A stretch of DNA of 64,000 bases from Acidobacteriota bacterium (lineage in GTDB: Bacteria > Acidobacteriota > Terriglobia > Acidiferrales > UBA7541), in contig PLUM01000014.1 of the NCBI GenBank assembly GCA_003165465.1, positions 63,999 through 127,998 on the forward strand, given 5' to 3'. Position 1 is the stretch's first letter, and every line of letters begins with the position of its first letter. A program made the position numbers and the translations under genes. Shown piece after piece: positions 54,221 through 62,151 of the stretch. Below the pieces are notes generated by a model that searched no databases, had not been told where the DNA came from, and saw only the letters and a list, made by a program, of their open reading frames with translations.

Positions 54221-55651
54221 ATGGCGTCTCCCTTTCAAAAATCCACGTCGATCTCGATTCTGGTTGCCACGGCATTCTTCATGGAAAATCTGGATGGCAC
54301 CGTGATCGCCACGGCGCTGCCTCAAATGGGGAAAACGTTCCATGTCAGCCCGGTCGATTTGAATATCGGAATGACGGCGTATATGTTGATGCTGGCCGTT
54401 TTTATTCCGATCAGCGGGTGGGTGGCGGACCGGATCGGGGCGCGTTCGGTTTTCGTTTCGGCCATCGCGATTTTTACCATGTCTTCCGTTCTTTGCGGGC
54501 TGAGCAACGGGTTGATGGCCTTTACCGCCGCGCGCATCATTCAGGGCATTGGCGGCGCGATGATGGTTCCCGTCGGGCGGCTCGTGGTGTTGCGCACGAC
54601 GGAAAAACATAATCTGATGGAGGCCATCGCCTACATTACCTGGCCGGCGCTGGTTGCGCCCGTTGTGGGGCCTCCCGTCGGCGGCTACATCACCACGTAT
54701 TTTTCGTGGCACTGGATTTTCTATCTCAACGTGCCGCTCGGGATTGTTGGGCTGGTGCTATCCATTCTGTGGATTCCAAATTTGCGGGAAGACAAGGTGA
54801 CGCCGTTCGACTGGATCGGGTTTGTGCTGAGCAGTACGGCGTGCGTGACGTTCATGTACGGCATGGAACTCGTGGGCCGCGAAAGCGCCACGTGGGGGCC
54901 GGCCACGGCCTTCCTGATTGTCGGATGCGTGCTGGGCGTGCTGGCCGTGCTGCATTTCCGGCGCACGGCTACGCCGCTCCTGAGCCTCGCCCTGCTCAAG
55001 ATCAAAACGTTCGCGATTACCGTCGAGGGGGGATCTATTTTCCGGATTGCGATCAGCGTGTCGCCCTTCCTTCTGCCGCTGATGTTTCAGGTGGGCTTTG
55101 GGCTGAATGCGTTTCAATCGGGCATGCTGATGCTGGGCTTGTTCGCGGGAAATTTGAGCATGAAACCCGCCACCACCTGGGTTCTCCGGCGTTTCGGATT
55201 CCGCTCCGTGCTGATTACCAATGGAGTTCTGACGGCGGGCTGGATGCTGGGTTGCGCGCTACTGTTTTCTCACACGCCGAGGACCGTGATTCTCGCGGTG
55301 CTCTTCGTGAACGGGCTGTGCCGCTCGATGCAGTTCACGTGCCTGTCAACGCTGGCCTTCGCGGATATTCCGAAACCCGACCTCAGTTCGGCGACCAGTT
55401 TTTTCAGCATGATTACGCAAATGTCGATGGGCATGGGCGTGGCGGTCGGCGCCATCCTGCTTAGAGTGGCTGGATTGCTGGACGGCAATGCGCACGGAAA
55501 TCCGACGACGAAGGAATTTCACATCGCGTTTGTAATGGTTGCCGCGCTGACGCTGCTTGCGACCATCGACTGCTTCACCCTGGATCGAAATGCGGGCGCG
55601 GCGATCAGCCAGCCCCGCCTCGCGCCGGAAGAAACATCCGCCAGCACATAA
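54221..55651 (+). CDS. DHA2-type MFS transporter (EmrB/QacA-like)
   Basis: The protein has about 476 residues from ATG 54221. The N-terminus ISILVATAFFMENLDGTVIATALPQMGKTF holds the DHA2 helix-1 motif (LDGTVIATALP), followed by PISGWVADRIGARSVFVSA, RIIQGIGGAMMVPVGRL and the antiporter motif C region ALVAPVVGPPVGGYIT. Such proteins export drugs, dyes or organic anions using proton exchange. Helix count looks like 13-14. No adaptor (EmrA) or outer-membrane partner is adjacent. No good ribosome-binding site is seen at this ATG; an alternative TTG lies at 54188. Confidence 0.9.
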   Translation: MASPFQKSTSISILVATAFFMENLDGTVIATALPQMGKTFHVSPVDLNIGMTAYMLMLAVFIPISGWVADRIGARSVFVSAIAIFTMSSVLCGLSNGLMAFTAARIIQGIGGAMMVPVGRLVVLRTTEKHNLMEAIAYITWPALVAPVVGPPVGGYITTYFSWHWIFYLNVPLGIVGLVLSILWIPNLREDKVTPFDWIGFVLSSTACVTFMYGMELVGRESATWGPATAFLIVGCVLGVLAVLHFRRTATPLLSLALLKIKTFAITVEGGSIFRIAISVSPFLLPLMFQVGFGLNAFQSGMLMLGLFAGNLSMKPATTWVLRRFGFRSVLITNGVLTAGWMLGCALLFSHTPRTVILAVLFVNGLCRSMQFTCLSTLAFADIPKPDLSSATSFFSMITQMSMGMGVAVGAILLRVAGLLDGNAHGNPTTKEFHIAFVMVAALTLLATIDCFTLDRNAGAAISQPRLAPEETSAST

Positions 55652-55690
55652 ATCAAAAACCCCACCCTTGCGAAAACCGCAAGGATGGGG
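55652..55690 (-). terminator. rho-independent terminator of the pnt operon
   Basis: A stem CCCCACCCTTGCG / CGCAAGGATGGGG (55660-55672 and 55678-55690, one mismatch) with loop AAAAC; on the minus strand it is followed by TTTTTGATT. It lies 64 bp past the pntB stop and may also limit read-through from the MFS gene on the other strand. Confidence 0.85.
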
Positions 55691-55754
55691 CACCCAAATC
55701 TTAAAACCAAATTCAAACGTAATCCCTGCAGCCTAAAACCTGCTGCCTGCATTT

Positions 55755-57155
55755 CTATCCGTGACTGCCGCCTCCGGAAAGTTCGCGGATGATGGAACCT
55801 ACGAAACTTTTTGCGTCGCCGAAAAGCATGAGGGTTTTGTCGAGATAGTAGAGCGGGTTATCGATTCCGGCGAAACCGGCGGCCATGCTGCGCTTGATGA
55901 CCATTACGGTGTGCGCCTTGTCCACGTCGAGAATCGGCATGCCGAAGATGGGGCTTGTCGAGTCGGTGCGCGCGGCGGGATTCGTGACGTCGTTGGCGCC
56001 GATGATCAGGGCCACGTCGGTCTGCGGAAATTCGCCGTTGATTTCTTCCATGTCGAGCAGCTTGTCGTAGGGAATGTCGGCTTCGGCGAGCAGCACATTC
56101 ATGTGTCCGGGCATGCGGCCCGCGACCGGGTGAATGGCGAACTTCACGTCGATGCCGCGCTTGGTGAGATTGTCGTACAATTCGCGGACCTTGTGCTGCG
56201 CCTGCGCCACGGCCATGCCGTAGCCCGGCACGATGACCACTTTGCTGGCGACCGCGAGAATTTCAGCCGCCTCTTCGGGCGTGGCGCTGCGAACGGGCCG
56301 CGTTTCCTTGCCGGCCTTCGCGGTCGTCTGCTCCTGGCCGAACCCGCCAAAGAGCACGTTGGAGAACGAGCGGTTCATGGCCTTGGACATGTTGACAGAG
56401 AGAATCAAGCCGGAAGCTCCGTCGAGGGCGCCCGCCACGATCAGCAGCTTGCTATTGAGCACAAAGCCCATCGCCGCGGCCGAAAGCCCGGCGTACGCGT
56501 TGAGCAGGGAAATCACCGTGGGCATGTCCGCGCCGCCGATGGGGATAATCATCAGCACGCCAAACAGCAAGGGGATGGCGAGGACCAGCGGAAACAGGTA
56601 CATGCGATCCGGATGAATCACCAGAACGACGGCCAGTCCAATGGCGACGAGCATCAGGCCGAGGTTGACGAGGTTCTGGCCCTTGAAGGTGATGGGGCGC
56701 TGCGGCAGGATTTCCTGCAGCTTTCCGGCGGCCATCAGGCTGCCCGTAAACGTGAGCGAGCCGAGAATCACTTCCATGGACAGAACAGCCATCATGAACT
56801 TGGGCACGGCCGGCGCGCGCAGATAGAATTCCGCCGTGCCGACGAGCGTGACGCAGCACGCTCCAAAGGCGTGGCTGAGCGCCGTCCGCTGGGGGACGGC
56901 CGTCATCTGCACCTTGCCGAGGGGAACGCCAATGATGGTGCCCAGCACGAGGGCAATGGCAACCCACTTGTAGTCCACGATGCTGCTGTTGAGGAGCGTG
57001 CCCACAATCGCGAGAAGCATGCCGAGTTCGCCCGCCCAGACGCCGTGACGCGCCGTCGTCGGTGAACTCATCCACTTGAGGGACATCACGAACAGGACCG
57101 TGGCGATGAGATACGTCAGTTCGATAATCGTGTCGGTTGTCAGAAATGGAGTCAT
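55755..57155 (-). CDS. pntB: NAD(P) transhydrogenase, subunit beta
   Basis: This 466-residue protein is the membrane-plus-NADP-binding subunit. Several hydrophobic helices at the N-terminus are followed by the dIII NADP domain: KVVIVPGYGMAVAQAQHKVREL, the substrate-binding VKFAIHPVAGRMPGHMNVLLAEADIPY, the ADVALIIGANDVTNPAA region and the conserved KRSMAAGFAGIDNPLYY at the end. With PntAA and PntAB it couples proton flow to hydride transfer from NADH to NADP+. Its ATG overlaps the upstream gene (57152-57155), so all three subunits are made from one transcript. Confidence 0.95.
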   Translation of the reverse strand: MTPFLTTDTIIELTYLIATVLFVMSLKWMSSPTTARHGVWAGELGMLLAIVGTLLNSSIVDYKWVAIALVLGTIIGVPLGKVQMTAVPQRTALSHAFGACCVTLVGTAEFYLRAPAVPKFMMAVLSMEVILGSLTFTGSLMAAGKLQEILPQRPITFKGQNLVNLGLMLVAIGLAVVLVIHPDRMYLFPLVLAIPLLFGVLMIIPIGGADMPTVISLLNAYAGLSAAAMGFVLNSKLLIVAGALDGASGLILSVNMSKAMNRSFSNVLFGGFGQEQTTAKAGKETRPVRSATPEEAAEILAVASKVVIVPGYGMAVAQAQHKVRELYDNLTKRGIDVKFAIHPVAGRMPGHMNVLLAEADIPYDKLLDMEEINGEFPQTDVALIIGANDVTNPAARTDSTSPIFGMPILDVDKAHTVMVIKRSMAAGFAGIDNPLYYLDKTLMLFGDAKSFVGSIIRELSGGGSHG

Positions 57156-57448
57156 GGTTTCGGGCTGCGGCTCGCTTTAAACATTTTCAACATTCGATCG
57201 GTGATGAAGAAACCGCCGACGACGTTGCTGGTCGCGGCGACAATGGCAATGGTGCCAAGGACGGTGGACAGCGTGGTCTTGTGTTGTCCGGCGAGGAGAA
57301 TCGCTCCGACCACGGCAATAGCATCGAGCGCGTTCGTCAGCGACATGAGCGGCGTGTGCAGGAGCGGGGACACGCGGCGAATCACTTCCAGGCCGACGAA
57401 AGCGGCGAGCAAGAATACGTAGGTGCTTGTAAACAGGTCCATTTTCAT
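57152..57448 (-). CDS. pntAB: NAD(P) transhydrogenase, small membrane subunit
   Basis: This 98-residue membrane protein has three hydrophobic helices, TYVFLLAAFVGLEVIRRVSPLLHTPLMSLTNALDAIAVVGAI, containing the HTPLMS-NA motif of the alpha-subunit membrane part. It is a separate gene here rather than fused to the NAD-binding part, as in Rhodospirillum-type three-subunit enzymes. It lies 2 bp from the pntAA stop and overlaps pntB by ATGA. Confidence 0.93.
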   Translation of the reverse strand: MKMDLFTSTYVFLLAAFVGLEVIRRVSPLLHTPLMSLTNALDAIAVVGAILLAGQHKTTLSTVLGTIAIVAATSNVVGGFFITDRMLKMFKASRSPKP

Positions 57449-57450
57449 CG

Positions 57451-58635
57451 CTAGACTGTCTCCTTCGGGTTGGCCGCAAGGGCCGGGAGCGCGAAAAATT
57501 CGCGTACCCGCGGGTTGACCACTTCTCCCCCCTGCGTCAGCAGGGTGCTTTTGATGATGTCGTCGTCGAGATTGAGCTGAAGCTTTCCGTCCTTCACCAG
57601 CAACTGTAGAAACGCCGCGACATTGCGCGCATACATTTGGCTGGCGTTATGCGGCACGGTGGATGCGAAGTTGTAATAGCCGATGATCGTGACGCCGTGG
57701 GCGACGATTTTCTCGCCGGCCCTGGACAGCTCGCAGTTTCCTCCGCGCTCGGCAGCCAGATCGACAATCACCGACCCCGGCGCCATGCCCTTGATCATTT
57801 CCTCGGTCACCAGCACGGGAGATTTTTTGCCCGGAACGACCGCAGCCGTAATGACCACGTCGCTTTCGGCGATCACCTTGCCCAGCAATTCGCGCTGGCG
57901 GCGGTAGAACTCCTCATCCTGCGCCTTCGCGTAACCTCCGGCGTCCTGCGCGTCCTTGACTTCAAGCGGAAGCTCGACGAAGCGTGCACCGAGGCTCTGG
58001 ACCTGCTCCTTGGACGCGGGACGCAGATCGTAGGCCGATACGACGGCTCCCAGCCTGCGCGCCGTGGCGATGGCTTGCAGCCCAGCCACGCCCGCGCCAA
58101 TCACGAGGACACGCGCCGGAGTAATCGTGCCAGCGGCGGTGGTGAGCATGGGGAAAATTTTCGGAAGCGTGTCGGCCGCGATCAGCACGGCCTTGTAGCC
58201 GCACATGGTGCCCATCGAGGACAGGGCGTCCATGCTTTGCGCGCGCGTGGTTCGCGGCATGAGTTCCACCGAAAACGAAGTGACGCCCGCCGCGGCGATT
58301 TCTTGGATTGTTTCGAGCGATCCCATGGGGCGCAGAAAACCGATCAGGACCTGGCCCGGGCGAAGCAGCGGCAAATCGGCGCGGCCCGTCTGGTCATTCG
58401 AGCCGTAACAAAGCATCTGGACGATAATGTCCGCCGCGGCAAATACCTGCGCGCGATCCGCGACGATCTTCGCGCCCTTGGCCGCGTAGTCGGCGTCGGG
58501 AAAACCCGCCGGCGCGCCCGCGCCGGCTTCGACGATCACTTCCATTCCCGCCTTCGCAAGATTGGCAATGACAGCGGGCACGAGCGCCACGCGCCTCTCT
58601 CCCGGATACGTTTCTCGCGGAACACCGACAATCAT
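57451..58635 (-). CDS. pntAA: NAD(P) transhydrogenase, NAD-binding alpha subunit
   Basis: This 394-residue soluble dI subunit belongs to the AlaDH/PNT fold: IVGVPRETYPGERRVALVPAV at the N-terminus, GFLRPMGSLETI, the NAD-binding VLVIGAGVAGLQAIATARRLGAVVSAYDLRP and VVITAAVVPGKKSPVLV, with PGSVIVDLAAERGGNCELS. GGAGG precedes the ATG at a good distance. It binds NADH and hands the hydride to the NADP site in PntB. It is first in the pntAA-pntAB-pntB operon. Confidence 0.95.
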   Translation of the reverse strand: MIVGVPRETYPGERRVALVPAVIANLAKAGMEVIVEAGAGAPAGFPDADYAAKGAKIVADRAQVFAAADIIVQMLCYGSNDQTGRADLPLLRPGQVLIGFLRPMGSLETIQEIAAAGVTSFSVELMPRTTRAQSMDALSSMGTMCGYKAVLIAADTLPKIFPMLTTAAGTITPARVLVIGAGVAGLQAIATARRLGAVVSAYDLRPASKEQVQSLGARFVELPLEVKDAQDAGGYAKAQDEEFYRRQRELLGKVIAESDVVITAAVVPGKKSPVLVTEEMIKGMAPGSVIVDLAAERGGNCELSRAGEKIVAHGVTIIGYYNFASTVPHNASQMYARNVAAFLQLLVKDGKLQLNLDDDIIKSTLLTQGGEVVNPRVREFFALPALAANPKETV

Positions 58636-59449
58636 TACACTTCCTCCTTCAGGCCCAAACCGCGCGGCACACTCGCGGCATCCCTAATCCCAAACAACCA
58701 AACCAACGAGTCCAAGGTCGAGAGTTTTCTTCGTGAGAGCCACGCCAGGTAAGAATCGCTTCCATGTGGCGGCCTGCGCAGGCCGTGAACCACGGGCGCC
58801 GGGCGCTATCGCGACACAACCAATCACTTTGCTTGCACCGGAACCACACATTGAAGCACCAATTTTACATGCAAATTTGCGAAAGTCCAATCGAACCATT
58901 AAAAGAAAACGGGCGCGTTTCCAACGGGAAAACTTAAATCGGTGTTTCGCTACCCAGCCTTCCGCAGGCCGATCAGGGCAGTCATGAAATTCAAACAGCG
59001 TGGAATATCATGCGCGAATAGGCGCCGGCGAAAAATAGAACTTGCGCCCGAAACGAACAAGGCTGGTGGGGACAATTCGGGGCGCATCCTCATGGACCAT
59101 AAGAGCTGTGCAAAAATTACATATGCCAGATGTCATTCTCGCAACGCATTGAATATCGCGTATCTATTTCCTCAGAAACGATTTAGAAGTTTTTCCCCGG
59201 AGTGGCATAAATCGTGCATTTCTGCAGTGTGCAGGGCGATTTTATTTGCAAATGCTGGGAAATCATATCTGAATGGAGCAGATGCCTACGTCAGAAGGTT
59301 TTTTTTCAATTTCGCAATGTCAATGAAATTGGAAAAAGAAAGCGCTGAGGTGGCCTATGAACGCAGCTACTACCGCGAGACGCGCAATGCGCAAGAGGAG
59401 TCTGTACTCCCTCAATTCCTTCCCTTCGCACATAAATTACTCGGATAAT
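58636..59449. other. long divergent control region between the pnt operon and the Crp/Fnr gene
   Basis: About 800 bp between divergent genes. Frames cross it but none has a ribosome-binding site and motif together. It is AT-rich at 58840-58940 and 59100-59330, as expected for two divergent promoters. It has two perfect 10-bp palindromes, GCAAATTTGC at 58871-58880 and ATTTGCAAAT at 59244-59253, which could be half of an operator, but no standard FNR or CRP box is visible. Confidence 0.4.
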
Positions 59450-60100
59450 ATGAAGAAGGACTATGCGTTTGATGCGCAAGATTTTTTCCGGACGGCGGAC
59501 ATTACAAAAACAATTCGGAGAGTTCAGCCCAAAGAAACACTTTTTTATCAGGGAGATGTTTGTAAGGACGTGCTTTACCTTCAGGAAGGGGAGGTGAAGC
59601 TGTCCGTAGTCTCCTACACGGGCAAGGAGGCCGTAGTCGCGATTTTGAAGGCAGGGGACTTCATCGGTGAAGGGGTCTTGGCGGGACAGTCCGAGTACGG
59701 GGAGACTGCTTCAGCACTCACGTGTGCCACGCTGATCGTAATTGACCGAAAGGAAATGCTGCAGACGCTGCGTGAGGAAGATGCCTTTTCAGATCACTTC
59801 ATCGCGTACATGCTGGAACGCAACAATCGCATAAAGAAAGATTTGATCGATCAGCTTCTTAATTGCAGCGAAAAACGTCTGGCGCGAATCCTCCTGTTAC
59901 TTGCCGGACACGGCGGCATGGCCAAATCCCAATACGCCCTTCTCAATGTGTCTCAAGAGACCCTGGCAGGGATGGTTGGCACCACGCGATCGCGCGTCAA
60001 TTTCTTTATGAACAAGTTTAAGAAGTTGGGGTTCATCCATTACGACGATGGACTCCAGGTGAACGGTTCCCTTCTCAGTGTTGTCACGCATGACCGATAG
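59450..60100 (+). CDS. Crp/Fnr-family transcription regulator
   Basis: The protein has about 216 residues from ATG 59450. Its N-terminus, DYAFDAQDFFRTA, matches the usual start of acidobacterial Crp/Fnr proteins. The cyclic-nucleotide-binding-type domain reads TLFYQGDVCKDVLYLQEGEVKLSVVSYTGKEAVVAILKAGDFIGEGVLAG, followed by the dimer helix and a helix-turn-helix with VSQETLAGMVGTTRSRVNFFMNKFKKLGFI. There is no cysteine set for an Fe-S cluster, so it is not an oxygen-sensing FNR. Its effector is unknown. A start at 59357 with GAGGTGG is an alternative. Confidence 0.88.
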   Translation: MKKDYAFDAQDFFRTADITKTIRRVQPKETLFYQGDVCKDVLYLQEGEVKLSVVSYTGKEAVVAILKAGDFIGEGVLAGQSEYGETASALTCATLIVIDRKEMLQTLREEDAFSDHFIAYMLERNNRIKKDLIDQLLNCSEKRLARILLLLAGHGGMAKSQYALLNVSQETLAGMVGTTRSRVNFFMNKFKKLGFIHYDDGLQVNGSLLSVVTHDR

Positions 60101-60254
60101 TTCGGGCCCCTCGGAGCGATCTTACGAAACCGACTAATTACCTGGAAGCATGACATTGATCCAATTGCCTTTCTCGATGGGAGCAACTCGGCACGTGTAG
60201 CAGGCTTGGATTCCAGACCGTCCTGTTTCGGGGAGAATCGGTTCCCAGCGCGAT

Positions 60255-61508
60255 TTATTCTCGCGATCCCCCGGCGGAGTTAACTGCTTCCGGCAATTCC
60301 GTAAGTGCCATCTTGCTGGTCCGAATGCTCCCGAAAACCAGAATGAGATTTGTCAGCAGGACCACGGCAAGAGACATGGGCGCAAGAAACGCCATGGACA
60401 GACCCCGAACTTCAATGACTTCGATCGCCAGCACAATGGTGATCAGTCCGCGCGGCAGCATCCAGAGTATTTTTTCGCGATCAGAATTTTTGAGGTCGCG
60501 CCATGTCCAGCGGCTGAACTGAATGGAAACCCAACGTGCAAGGAATATGACCGCCGTTACGCCCATCAGCAACGGCCAGATGGGGCGAAGCCCGGATAGT
60601 TCAACGACGACACCGATCAGCACGAAGAAAAACGTGCGGACCAGAAAGGAAAGCTCCGCGTGGAAATTTAAGATCTGCTCGTGCGCTCCGGCTCCGCCTT
60701 GTGAAAATTGAAATAGGGTGGGAACAACAGATCGGCGTCCGCCGGAGACGTTGGAGAGCGTCAGTCCAAACCCCAGCACGGCCAGCAATCCGCTCCCGCC
60801 GAGACTCTCCGTTCCCGCATAAAGCAGCAGCACCATGGAAAAGGTGAGCACTTGCCAGAATTGCTGCTCGGAAAGATAGGGGAGTAAGCGCGACCAGGCC
60901 AGTCCGATCAGAAACGAAACGCCCAGGGAAATCACCACTTGCGAGAAAAAGCCCGTCAAGAAGTCGCCGACTACAGAACCGCCCACTCGATGCGTTCCCA
61001 GCAAAAATCCAACGGTGAGCACCCCTAAAATGTCCCCGAGGGTGGATTCCAGCAACAAGATAATCTTGACGGCCTTTTCCGCTTTCCACTGCTGAAGAAC
61101 AGGAAGAACGATCGTGCTGCTTGTGCAACCGACCACCGCTCCGGCCAGCAAGCCATCCTGCCGGCTGATGTGAAGGCTGGCGGAGGCAATCCAGCCGGCC
61201 GAAAAAGTCGTGAGAGCATAGACCAGGACGCCGAACAACAAGCCTCCCGGAAAGTGGCTGATGGTTTCGCGGATCTTTAGGTCCAGCCCGCCCTCAAACA
61301 AAATCAAGATCAATGCCATCGTGCCAAATGCGTGGGTGACGTCCCTGAATTGATCCGCGCGCGCCCATCCCAGAACTGGGCCGATCACCACACCCGTTGC
61401 CATGAGAACCACCACGTCCGGAATTAGCGTCCACCGGAAGAGCCGGTTGGCCGCGAATGCCAGGACCAGCAATCCGCCCAGCAGCCCGAACAGGTAGGTT
61501 AGGTTCAT
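60255..61508 (-). CDS. CPA2-family cation:proton antiporter
   Basis: The protein has about 417 residues from ATG 61508, with 11-13 hydrophobic segments. The Na+/H+ exchanger fold is recognised by VVVLMATGVVIGPVLGW, LILILFEGGLDLKIRE, AGAVVGCTSSTIVLPVL, and LLLESTLGDILGVLTVGFL with the acidic pair region where ion-binding Asp lies (ESTLGDILGV). There are no C-terminal TrkA-N or RCK domains, unlike KefB/KefC. Ion specificity (Na+, K+) is not readable. It may help adjust pH together with the transhydrogenase, but that is only a guess from proximity. Confidence 0.85.
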   Translation of the reverse strand: MNLTYLFGLLGGLLVLAFAANRLFRWTLIPDVVVLMATGVVIGPVLGWARADQFRDVTHAFGTMALILILFEGGLDLKIRETISHFPGGLLFGVLVYALTTFSAGWIASASLHISRQDGLLAGAVVGCTSSTIVLPVLQQWKAEKAVKIILLLESTLGDILGVLTVGFLLGTHRVGGSVVGDFLTGFFSQVVISLGVSFLIGLAWSRLLPYLSEQQFWQVLTFSMVLLLYAGTESLGGSGLLAVLGFGLTLSNVSGGRRSVVPTLFQFSQGGAGAHEQILNFHAELSFLVRTFFFVLIGVVVELSGLRPIWPLLMGVTAVIFLARWVSIQFSRWTWRDLKNSDREKILWMLPRGLITIVLAIEVIEVRGLSMAFLAPMSLAVVLLTNLILVFGSIRTSKMALTELPEAVNSAGGSRE

Positions 61509-61614
61509 CTCCGAATACACTACACTATGCTCAGGAATCAAAAACCAAATTCCATTTGTCCGTGGGTTTTCCGGTACAATTCAAAATCGGCGCGCGGAAA
61601 GCAGGTGCTGCAAG

Positions 61615-62082
61615 TTGAACAATGCTTTCATGCAGGAAGCGATTCAGCGGGCGGTGGAGAACGTCCGCACGGGGCGAGGCGGACCTTTCGGCGCGATCGT
61701 CGTAAAGGATGGCCGCGTCATCGCCACTGGCACAAATTTAGTCACCTCCACAAACGATCCCACGGCGCATGCGGAAGTGACCGCGATCCGCGAAGCCTGC
61801 CGCGCGCTTGGCGCTTTTCAGCTGGCCGGCTGCGAAATCTATACGAGTTGCGAGCCTTGTCCCATGTGCCTCGGCGCGATCTATTGGGCGCGGCCGGACC
61901 GTGTCTATTTTGCGGCCACCGCGAGCGATGCTTCCGAGGCCGGATTTGACGATTCCTTCATCTACGAGGAATTGAAGCACCCGCACCGCGAGCGTAAGAT
62001 TCCGTTTGAACCCATGATGCGGGAAGCGGGCCTTGAGCCGTTTCGCGAATGGAAGCAAAAAAACGACCGCATCCGTTACTGA
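61615..62082 (+). CDS. guaD: guanine deaminase (CDA-fold, GuaD type)
   Basis: This 155-residue protein of the cytidine-deaminase fold converts guanine to xanthine and ammonia. The motifs GGPFGAIVVKDGRVIATGTN, NDPTAHAEVTAIREACR (zinc His and catalytic Glu) and SCEPCPMCLGAIYWARPDRVYF (two zinc Cys) and the C-terminal GFDDSFIYEEL match the Bacillus-type GuaD closely, more than TadA. The TTG at 61615 gives an N-terminus like that of GuaD; ATG 61630 would remove five residues. It lies 69 bp before a xanthine-dehydrogenase-like gene, supporting purine catabolism. Confidence 0.9.
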   Translation: MNNAFMQEAIQRAVENVRTGRGGPFGAIVVKDGRVIATGTNLVTSTNDPTAHAEVTAIREACRALGAFQLAGCEIYTSCEPCPMCLGAIYWARPDRVYFAATASDASEAGFDDSFIYEELKHPHRERKIPFEPMMREAGLEPFREWKQKNDRIRY

Positions 62083-62151
62083 AAATGGGAAAGCGCTGGA
62101 CGGTCTGACGTTTTCCTTCAAGGGTTCGGAAAACTTGTAGCGCGGCAAAAT

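Noticed and set aside
58942-59448. A 168-codon plus-strand frame upstream of the Crp/Fnr gene
   Set aside because: Composition is atypical for coding in this genome, no motif is present, and it covers the AT-rich promoter region between divergent genes.
59357-59449. Start of the Crp/Fnr protein 31 codons earlier
   Set aside because: GAGGTGG upstream makes it possible, but the added residues are not family-like while the ATG at 59450 begins exactly where relatives start.
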